From contig CAMDSN010000101.1 of NCBI GenBank assembly GCA_945907225.1, positions 1 through 6,282 on the forward strand: a stretch of DNA of 6,282 nt, written 5' to 3'. The notes under the pieces were generated by a model. The model saw only the letters and a list, made by a program, of their open reading frames with translations, did no database searches and had not been told where the DNA came from. Shown here one piece after another: positions 1-4,742 of this stretch (the first letter of the stretch is position 1; each line of letters starts with the position of its first letter). Made by a program: the position numbers and the translations under genes. The stretch comes from Flavobacterium psychrophilum (GTDB lineage Bacteria; Bacteroidota; Bacteroidia; Flavobacteriales; Flavobacteriaceae).

Positions 1-732
1 TATGTGAAATGTGAAGCAGACGGAACCTTCAAATCGTCTGTAGACAAATTTTATAACCAAGATGATTTAGCAAATTGGGCGAAAATTACAGAAGCAAAAG
101 CCGGAGATATGATATTTATATTGTCAGGCCCAACGGACAAAACGAGAACGCAACTTTCAGCCCTTAGAATGGAATTAGCAACACGTCTCGGATTAAGAAA
201 TCCCGATGTCTTTGCTCCCCTTTGGGTGGTTGATTTTCCTTTATTAGAATGGGTTGAAGACACGAGTCCAACGGGCGAACTGGCAAAGCAAAGTGGCCGC
301 TACCATGCAATGCATCATCCATTTACATCGCCAAAACCAGAAGATTTACAATTATTAGCAACCGAGCCAGGAAAGGTTAGGGCTAACGCTTATGATATGG
401 TTTTGAATGGTAACGAAATTGGAGGCGGATCTATTAGAATACATGACAAAGAATTACAAAGCAAGATGTTTTCACTTCTTGGATTCTCTAAAGAGCAAGC
501 AGAAGAGCAATTCGGTTTCTTAATGAATGCCTTCCAATTTGGCGCTCCTCCTCACGGAGGTTTAGCCTTTGGTTTGGATCGATTGGTGGCTATCCTTGGT
601 GGTCAAGAAACTATTAGAGACTTTATAGCATTCCCTAAAAACAATTCTGGAAGAGATGTTATGATAGATGCACCTTCCGTAATTGACTTGAATCAATTAA
701 AAGAATTACACATTAAAATAGATTTACAGTAA
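1..732 (+). CDS. aspS: Aspartyl-tRNA synthetase, C-terminal part (5' end outside window)
   Basis: Charges tRNA-Asp (or tRNA-Asp/Asn) with aspartate in the cytoplasm; a class II synthetase of the bacterial type. The frame is open to the left edge, so the gene starts upstream; the GTG at 4 is an internal valine codon, not the start. Counting that codon as residue 1, residues 1-40 are the end of the GAD insertion domain ([10 protein letters not shown]). [10 protein letters not shown] (101-110) and [14 protein letters not shown] (135-148) are conserved catalytic-core blocks of bacterial Asp[17 protein letters not shown] (186-200) is class II motif 3, with the ATP-binding Arg193. [10 protein letters not shown] (204-213) is the usual C-terminal block. 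The anticodon-binding OB domain and motifs 1 and 2 must lie upstream. About 244 of the roughly 580-590 residues usual for the family are visible. The loop before HAMHHPF looks longer than usual (see findings). The gene ends at TAA 730-732 and is probably a separate transcription unit from the cold-shock gene. Confidence 0.97.
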   Translation, partial: YVKCEADGTFKSSVDKFYNQDDLANWAKITEAKAGDMIFILSGPTDKTRTQLSALRMELATRLGLRNPDVFAPLWVVDFPLLEWVEDTSPTGELAKQSGRYHAMHHPFTSPKPEDLQLLATEPGKVRANAYDMVLNGNEIGGGSIRIHDKELQSKMFSLLGFSKEQAEEQFGFLMNAFQFGAPPHGGLAFGLDRLVAILGGQETIRDFIAFPKNNSGRDVMIDAPSVIDLNQLKELHIKIDLQ

Positions 733-765
733 TTTATATCATATTCATATTTTTCTAAGAAGCTT

Positions 766-794
766 TTGCTTAAAAAAAACTGTGTTTTAAGCAA
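766..794 (+). terminator. Possible terminator hairpin after aspS
   Basis: A perfect 10-bp inverted repeat, TTGCTTAAAA (766-775) against TTTTAAGCAA (785-794), encloses a 9-nt loop, 34 nt after the aspS stop codon. The stem is A/T-rich and the + strand has no T-run directly after it, so it is not a classical intrinsic terminator. It could protect the 3' end of the aspS mRNA or mark a weak stop. The function is inferred from position and symmetry only. Confidence 0.35.
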
Positions 795-833
795 CTAAAA
801 TTGGAAAATTGCAACTATTTCTATTTCAGGTTT

Positions 834-867
834 TTAATAAAAACAAACTATTTGTGTGTTTTTTTAA
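834..867 (+). terminator. Second weak dyad with T-run between aspS and the cold-shock gene
   Basis: TTAATAAAAAC (834-844) is complementary, with one mismatch, to GTTTTTTTAA (858-867) and its flank. The inner part is ACAAA-CTA-TTTGT (843-855). The right arm contains seven T (859-865). This could be an A/T-only terminator for aspS, or a protein-binding dyad upstream of the following promoter. In a stretch this rich in A and T, chance symmetry is a real possibility. Confidence 0.22.
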
Positions 868-885
868 TTATTTCAGTCTGAAATG

Positions 886-915
886 TTTGTTATGTCACAA
901 TAAAATATATCTTTG
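886..915 (+). promoter_or_regulatory. Bacteroidota-type promoter of the cold-shock gene
   Basis: A -33 element TTTG (886-889), an 18-nt spacer, and a -7 element TATCTTTG (908-915) match the TTTG/TAnnTTTG promoter form used by the primary sigma factor of Bacteroidota. Transcription would start within about 10 nt of the -7 element. That leaves a leader of only some 20-25 nt before the ATG at 945. The leader is T/A-rich (nine T at 927-935) and has no Shine-Dalgarno sequence, which is normal for this phylum. Confidence 0.75.
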
Positions 916-944
916 ATGATTATTAATTTTTTTTTAAATACAAA

Positions 945-1145
945 ATGCGCACAGGAACAGTAAAATTTTTCAACGAGTCTAAAGGTTATGGTTTTATCAC
1001 AGATGATGAAACAGGTAAAGACATTTTCGTACATGCTTCAGGAGTTAAATCTGAGAATTTAAACGAAGGAGACAAAGTATCTTACGAAGAAGAAGAAGGT
1101 AGAAAAGGTAAAGTAGCAGCTCAAGTAGTAGCTATCGAAGATTAA
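945..1145 (+). CDS. cspA: Cold-shock domain protein (CspA family)
   Basis: A 66-residue single cold-shock domain, a five-stranded OB-fold beta-barrel that binds single-stranded RNA and DNA. Proteins of this family act as RNA chaperones in the cytoplasm, melting structure in mRNAs during cold or fast growth. The start MRTGTVKFFNESKGYGFI is typical. RNP1 is KGYGFI (13-18) and RNP2 is IFVHA (27-31). The usual Trp of KWFN is Phe (KFFN), and the residue after the RNP2 His is Ala where HFS is more common. The C-terminal half is very acidic and charged (EEEEGRKGK, 48-56). Length fits the family (about 63-70). It stands alone, with its own promoter at 886-915 and a strong terminator at 1177-1209. Codons look like those of a highly expressed gene (many GAA, GTA, AAA). 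The family is certain. The paralogue letter is nominal, because genomes usually carry several csp genes, and cold induction cannot be read from the sequence. Confidence 0.95.
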   Translation: MRTGTVKFFNESKGYGFITDDETGKDIFVHASGVKSENLNEGDKVSYEEEEGRKGKVAAQVVAIED

Positions 1146-1176
1146 TATATATTATTTTTTGATTACCTAAAAGACT

Positions 1177-1209
1177 AGCGTCTCGAAAATTTCGAGACGC
1201 TTTTTTTTT
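1177..1209 (+). terminator. Strong intrinsic terminator of the cold-shock gene
   Basis: The arms AGCGTCTCGAAA (1177-1188) and TTTCGAGACGCT (1190-1201) are perfectly complementary. In practice this gives a G/C-containing stem of about 10 bp with a small A/T loop. It is followed directly by nine T (1201-1209). It lies 31 nt after the stop codon and should insulate the nuo operon from read-through. The stem is nearly symmetrical, but the A-run needed for terminator activity on the - strand is missing, so it acts on the + strand. Confidence 0.93.
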
Positions 1210-1260
1210 GCTACATACAACTCTATTTATAATCAATTTAAATAATGATTTTTAAGAACT

Positions 1261-1282
1261 AAATAACAAACGTTTGTCATTT
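1261..1282. promoter_or_regulatory. 22-bp near-palindrome upstream of the nuo promoter, possible regulator site
   Basis: ACAAACGTTTGT (1266-1277) is a perfect 12-bp palindrome. With one mismatched pair (1265/1278) the symmetry extends through AAAT (1261-1264) and ATTT (1279-1282). It ends 4 nt before the -33 element of the nuo promoter, and its centre lies roughly 50 bp upstream of the expected transcription start. That is a usual place for an activator dimer. I do not recognise the motif as a Crp, Fnr or Rex consensus. The binding role is inference; the symmetry is directly visible. Confidence 0.5.
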
Positions 1283-1286
1283 GATT

Positions 1287-1317
1287 TTTGCGAATTAAAT
1301 AATGCGATGTATATTTG
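1287..1317 (+). promoter_or_regulatory. Promoter of the nuo operon
   Basis: A TTTG element (1287-1290) is separated by exactly 19 nt from TATATTTG (1310-1317), a full match to the Bacteroidota form TTTG-N19-TAnnTTTG. The expected start is within about 10 nt downstream, giving a leader of about 25 nt before the nuoA ATG at 1351. I found no comparable TAnnTTTG promoter in the gaps inside the operon, so this is probably the main promoter for all the nuo genes seen here. Confidence 0.8.
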
Positions 1318-1350
1318 CAACTGTTTTAATTACTACTTATATTAAACATT

Positions 1351-1716
1351 ATGCAGTCTAATCAATTAGATTATTTGCCAATACTTATGCAAGCAGGCTT
1401 AGCATTTGGATTTGTTATCTTAACTATTGTTGGCTCCTCCTATTTAGGGCCAAAAAGACATTCAAAAGCTAAAGATAAAAACTTTGAATGCGGAATAGAA
1501 TCGGTTGGAAATGCTCGAATTCCATTTTCTGTAAAGTACTTTCTAGTTGCCATTTTATTTGTGTTATTTGATGTAGAAGTTATTTTTTTATATCCCTGGG
1601 CAATTAATTTCAAGGCTTTAGGAATTGAAGGGATGATTAAAATGGTAATTTTTATGATGTTGCTTCTGGTTGGCTTTTTTTATATCCTAAAAAAGAAAGC
1701 ACTAGAATGGGAATAA
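1351..1716 (+). CDS. nuoA: NADH-quinone oxidoreductase subunit A (NuoA)
   Basis: A small membrane subunit of respiratory complex I (ND3 homologue) in the inner membrane, at the joint between the quinone-reducing arm and the proton-pumping arm. It has 121 residues, a normal length. Three membrane helices are visible at about 10-32, 62-84 and 95-114. The long loop between helices 1 and 2 carries FECGIE (45-50), whose Cys47 is the family's conserved loop cysteine. Helix 2 carries the acidic pair in LFDVEV (D74, E76), corresponding to the essential Asp/Glu pair of E. coli NuoA. The start ATG follows ATTAAACATT, an A-rich leader without Shine-Dalgarno, about 25-30 nt downstream of the predicted transcription start. 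It is the first gene of the operon; nuoB follows after 13 nt. Confidence 0.97.
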   Translation: MQSNQLDYLPILMQAGLAFGFVILTIVGSSYLGPKRHSKAKDKNFECGIESVGNARIPFSVKYFLVAILFVLFDVEVIFLYPWAINFKALGIEGMIKMVIFMMLLLVGFFYILKKKALEWE

Positions 1717-1729
1717 CACACTAATTCAA

Positions 1730-2275
1730 ATGGAAAATACTATCAAAAATATGGTTGCTCCACCAGATGGAGTTGTAGGCGAAGGATATTTTGCTACAAA
1801 ACTGAATGAAGTTGTTGGATTGGCACGTTCAAATTCATTATGGCCTCTGCCATTTGCAACTTCGTGTTGTGGAATTGAATTTATGGCTACGATGGCTTCA
1901 CATTATGACTTAGCCCGATTTGGATCAGAGCGTGTTAGCTTTTCTCCTCGTCAAGCGGATATGTTAATGGTTATGGGGACTATTTCAAAAAAAATGGCGC
2001 CAATTTTAAGGCAAGTCTACGAACAAATGTCTGAACCACGTTGGGTTATTGCCGTGGGTGCTTGTGCCTCATCGGGAGGAGTATTCGATACCTATTCTGT
2101 TTTACAAGGTATTGACAAGGTTATCCCGGTTGATGTATACGTTCCTGGTTGTCCGCCCAGACCTGAGCAAATTGTTGATGGTGTAATGCAACTTCAAAAT
2201 TTGGTTAAAAATGAGTCTGTAAGAAGAAGAAGCTCGCCTGAATATATAGAATTATTAGCTTCCTATAACCTATAA
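1730..2275 (+). CDS. nuoB: NADH-quinone oxidoreductase subunit B (NuoB), carries cluster N2
   Basis: The peripheral-arm subunit of complex I (PSST/NDUFS7 homologue) that holds the terminal [4Fe-4S] cluster N2, from which electrons pass to quinone at the interface with NuoD. It has 181 residues, within the family range. All four N2 ligands are present: the adjacent pair C46-C47 (TSCCGIEF), C112 (GACASSGG) and C141 (PGCPPRPE). The segment before SPRQAD reads GSERVSF (65-71). The Arg that most relatives have two residues before SPRQ is replaced here (see findings). A short N-terminal extension (MENTIKNMVAPPDG) precedes the conserved core; Met8 is an alternative start, but the ATG at 1730 gives the usual 13-nt gap. 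nuoC follows after only 2 nt, so the two are probably translationally coupled. Confidence 0.97.
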   Translation: MENTIKNMVAPPDGVVGEGYFATKLNEVVGLARSNSLWPLPFATSCCGIEFMATMASHYDLARFGSERVSFSPRQADMLMVMGTISKKMAPILRQVYEQMSEPRWVIAVGACASSGGVFDTYSVLQGIDKVIPVDVYVPGCPPRPEQIVDGVMQLQNLVKNESVRRRSSPEYIELLASYNL

Positions 2276-2277
2276 AA

Positions 2278-2796
2278 ATGGCTCTAGAAACTACCATAAT
2301 ACAAGAAAAATTAACGCAAAAATTTGGCGAAAAAGTTCTAGATTTTTGTATGAGTAAAGATATTTTCTCCTTTGAAGTTGTTCCAAGCAAACTGCATGAA
2401 TTGATTCAAACATTAAGAGATGACGAAGAATTAAATTTTAATTTTCTAACCGATTTATGCGGTATTCATTTTCCTGAAAATGATGAGAATCACCAATTTG
2501 CTGTAGTGTACCACCTTCACAATTGGATAGAAAACACCAGAATTAGGGTAAAAACCTATCTAACAGCTGACCCAGAAGTGATGTCAATTGCTGATTTATT
2601 TTTGTGTGCAAATTGGATGGAAAGAGAAACTTGGGATTTTTACGGGATAAACTTTGTAGGACATCCCCAGTTAAAAAGAATATTAAATATGGATGAAATG
2701 ATTTCCCATCCCATGCGAAAAGAATTTCCAATGGAAGACGGAGGAAGGACAGATAAAGATGACCGGTTTTTTGGAAGAACAATAATTAATCAATGA
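2278..2796 (+). CDS. nuoC: NADH-quinone oxidoreductase subunit C (NuoC, 30-kDa type)
   Basis: A structural subunit of the complex I connecting module (NDUFS3 homologue) without cofactors, which packs against NuoD and NuoB. It has 172 residues. The family signature is complete: ERETWDFYGI (115-124), GHPQLKRIL (128-136) and HPMRKEFP (144-151). The N-terminal part (about 1-110) is the usual alpha/beta domain. It is a separate gene, unlike the NuoCD fusion of E. coli. The ATG lies 2 nt after the nuoB stop. The last codons and the TGA stop (2794-2796) fall inside a palindrome, TTAATCA-A-TGATTAA (2786-2800), which begins the repeat-rich gap before nuoD. The extreme C-terminus (TIINQ) may therefore be partly made from repeat sequence. 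Confidence 0.96.
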   Translation: MALETTIIQEKLTQKFGEKVLDFCMSKDIFSFEVVPSKLHELIQTLRDDEELNFNFLTDLCGIHFPENDENHQFAVVYHLHNWIENTRIRVKTYLTADPEVMSIADLFLCANWMERETWDFYGINFVGHPQLKRILNMDEMISHPMRKEFPMEDGGRTDKDDRFFGRTIINQ

Positions 2797-2870
2797 TTAA
2801 CAATTGATAATTATAAAAAATATAAACAATAGAAATTAATAGTTAATTGAAAGTTATCAATTATCATTTT
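2786..2870. repeat. Dyad-rich TTGAT/ATCAA repeat region between nuoC and nuoD
   Basis: The 84-nt gap and the end of nuoC hold several related short repeats. There is a perfect palindrome TTAATCA-A-TGATTAA (2786-2800). An inverted pair, AATTGATAA (2802-2810) and TTATCAATT (2854-2862), has a 43-nt interior that is almost pure A/T. A slipped alternative pairing is TGATAATT (2805-2812) with AATTATCA (2859-2866). The RNA could form a weak stem-loop between the two cistrons. There is no T-run terminator and no TAnnTTTG promoter here. It resembles the small repeat elements I associate with flavobacterial intergenic regions; that association is from memory. Confidence 0.5.
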
Positions 2871-2880
2871 TTAATTACAG

Positions 2881-4116
2881 ATGTCAGAACTATTATTATC
2901 GCCAGAGCATCGTTATGCTAAAATTATAGAACAAACTCGCAATGAAGATGGCAGTGAACTTTCTATATTAAATTTGGGGCCTACCCACCCGGCAACCCAT
3001 GGGATTTTTCAAAATATCCTATTAATGGACGGGGAGCGAATTCTAGAGGCAGAACCAACCATAGGATACATTCATAGAGCTTTTGAAAAAATAGCAGAAA
3101 ACAGACCTTTTTATCAGGTGAATGTATTAACAGATCGAATGAACTATTGTTCTTCTCCTATTAATAATATGGCATGGTGGATGACAGTTGAAAAGCTTCT
3201 CGATATTGAAGTCCCAAAACGCGCACAATATCTCAGAGTGATTGTGATGGAATTAGCCCGAATAACTGACCATCTAATTTGTAACTCTATTCTTGGTGTT
3301 GACACAGGGGCTTATACAGGATTTTTATACGTTTTTCAGTTTAGAGAAAAAATATATGAAATCTACGAAGAAATTTGTGGCGCTCGTTTAACCACCAATA
3401 TGGGAAGAATTGGAGGCTTTGAAAGGGAGTGGTCACCTAAAACTTTTGAATTACTAAATACATTTCTAGAAGAATTTCCTGTGTGCTGGAGAGAATTCGA
3501 AAACCTTTTTGAAAGAAATAGAATATTTATTGATCGAACCATAAATGTTGGGCCCATTTCCGCTGAAAAAGCTATCCAGTATGGTTTTACAGGTCCAAAT
3601 CTACGCGCTGCAGGAATTGATTATGATGTTCGTGTAGCACAACCCTATTCATCCTATGAAGATTTTGATTTTAGTATCCCGGTGGGAAAATCTGGAGACA
3701 CATATGATAGATTTTGCGTTAGAAATGCAGAAGTTTGGGAAAGTTTAAGCATAATAAGACAAGCCTTAGCAAAATTACCCGAGGGGCCAATTCATGCAAA
3801 TGTGCCCGATTATTATCTGCCACCAAAAGAAGATGTATACCAAAATATGGAAAGTCTAATTTACCACTTTAAAATTGTAATGGGAGAAGTACCGGTTCCG
3901 GTTGCCGAAATCTATCATGCTGTTGAAGGGGGGAATGGAGAATTAGGTTTTTATCTCACAACAGATGGAAGCCGAACGCCATATCGATTACACTTTAGAA
4001 GACCCTGCTTTATATATTATCAGGCTTATCCCGAAATGATTAAAGGAGCAATGCTTTCTGATGCCATTGTGATATTATCCAGTTTGAATGTAATTGCAGG
4101 TGAATTAGATGCATAA
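2881..4116 (+). CDS. nuoD: NADH-quinone oxidoreductase subunit D (NuoD, 49-kDa type)
   Basis: The quinone-reduction subunit of complex I, homologous to the large subunit of NiFe hydrogenases, forming the quinone pocket with NuoB. It has 411 residues, a full-length unfused NuoD. Conserved blocks are NLGPTHPATHG (31-41), GYIHRAFEK (62-70), DRMNYCSS (85-92), RITDHL (127-132), GFTGPNLRAAGIDYDVR (235-251) and DGSRTPYRLHFRRP (362-375). H40 and Y89 match the quinone-head ligands His95 and Tyr144 of the Yarrowia 49-kDa subunit, with the same spacing of 49. R66 matches the Arg near N2 that is dimethylated in mitochondria. Two usual residues differ: N88 where Asp is expected, and T171 where the N2-adjacent His is expected (see findings). 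The start is supported by an in-frame TAA at 2872-2874. The C-terminus ends in SLNVIAGELDA where most relatives have a DP-x-FGE-DR type end. Confidence 0.97.
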   Translation: MSELLLSPEHRYAKIIEQTRNEDGSELSILNLGPTHPATHGIFQNILLMDGERILEAEPTIGYIHRAFEKIAENRPFYQVNVLTDRMNYCSSPINNMAWWMTVEKLLDIEVPKRAQYLRVIVMELARITDHLICNSILGVDTGAYTGFLYVFQFREKIYEIYEEICGARLTTNMGRIGGFEREWSPKTFELLNTFLEEFPVCWREFENLFERNRIFIDRTINVGPISAEKAIQYGFTGPNLRAAGIDYDVRVAQPYSSYEDFDFSIPVGKSGDTYDRFCVRNAEVWESLSIIRQALAKLPEGPIHANVPDYYLPPKEDVYQNMESLIYHFKIVMGEVPVPVAEIYHAVEGGNGELGFYLTTDGSRTPYRLHFRRPCFIYYQAYPEMIKGAMLSDAIVILSSLNVIAGELDA

Positions 4117-4207
4117 AAATTATTTGAAGAATAACAAAGTGAAAATTAAAAAAATAAATATAATCAACTAAAACCAACCTATTTATTTAAGAGTTGGCTA
4201 GAGGCTT
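4117..4207. other. nuoD-nuoE gap with short inverted repeat
   Basis: This 91-nt gap is A-rich at first, then carries CCAAC (4174-4178) and GTTGG (4193-4197), a 5-bp inverted pair around a 14-nt loop ending 10 nt before the nuoE ATG. The stretch at 4164-4179 (TCAACTAAAACCAACC) resembles the CAAC-rich arm in the nuoF-nuoG gap and may be a decayed copy of the same kind of element. No promoter or terminator is evident. AGAGG (4200-4204) sits only 3 nt before the ATG, too close for a normal Shine-Dalgarno site. Confidence 0.35.
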
Positions 4208-4738
4208 ATGGAAAGATCGCACATCAATCAAAAAATAAACATAACCGAACCTTTAATGGCTAGGATTAATGAATTAATTAGTCATTATCCTGCAGACAAA
4301 AAGAAATCGGCATTATTACCCGTTTTACATGAAGTTCAAGATGTTCATGAAAATTGGCTAAGTATTGAATTACAAAACAAAGTAGCCGAAATACTGGAAA
4401 TACAACCTATTGAAGTATACGAAGTTGTGACCTTTTATACCATGTATAACCAAAGGCCCATTGGGAAATATATGTTTGAATTTTGTCAAACCTCCCCTTG
4501 CTGTCAAAATGGTGTAGAGGATTTAATGGATTATACCTGCCACAAACTAGGTGTTGGTATTGGAGAACCTACCGCTGACGGCCTTTTTGAAATACGTGGA
4601 GTGGAATGTTTGGGGGCCTGTGGCTATGCGCCAATGATGCAGCTAGGTGATTTCTATAAGGAGCATCTAACTAAAGAAAAAATAGATGAGCTAATTTCCG
4701 ATTGTAAAGACGGAAAAATCACTTTACACGATAAATAA
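4208..4738 (+). CDS. nuoE: NADH-quinone oxidoreductase subunit E (NuoE, 24-kDa type)
   Basis: A subunit of the NADH-dehydrogenase arm of complex I (NDUFV2 homologue) with a thioredoxin-like fold, carrying the [2Fe-2S] cluster N1a beside the FMN of NuoF. It has 176 residues, normal length. The four ligands are C93 and C98 (FCQTSPCC, spacing C-x4-C) and C134 and C138 (CLGACG, spacing C-x3-C). A second Cys, C99, directly follows C98. The N-terminal helical part includes LLPVLHEVQ (36-44) and EVYEVVTFYTMY (69-80), a family hallmark. The ATG at 4208 is the first possible start, because an in-frame TAG lies at 4199-4201. nuoF follows after 4 nt, which fits the tight NuoE-NuoF pairing in the enzyme. 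Confidence 0.97.
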   Translation: MERSHINQKINITEPLMARINELISHYPADKKKSALLPVLHEVQDVHENWLSIELQNKVAEILEIQPIEVYEVVTFYTMYNQRPIGKYMFEFCQTSPCCQNGVEDLMDYTCHKLGVGIGEPTADGLFEIRGVECLGACGYAPMMQLGDFYKEHLTKEKIDELISDCKDGKITLHDK

Positions 4739-4742
4739 TATC

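Noticed and set aside
51..263. - strand open frame opposite aspS
   Set aside because: Antisense to conserved AspRS sequence with no start context or protein similarity that I recognise.
887..900. TTGTTATGTCACAA between the -33 and -7 elements as a Crp-like site
   Set aside because: Only the outer TTGT/ACAA arms match and the half-site spacing is wrong for TGTGA-N6-TCACA; overlapping the -33 TTTG explains part of the match.
2205..2782. Two - strand open frames (2205-2390 and 2543-2782) opposite nuoB/nuoC
   Set aside because: They are shadows of conserved genes on the + strand; no family motifs, and A+T-rich codons of the sense strand explain the open frames.
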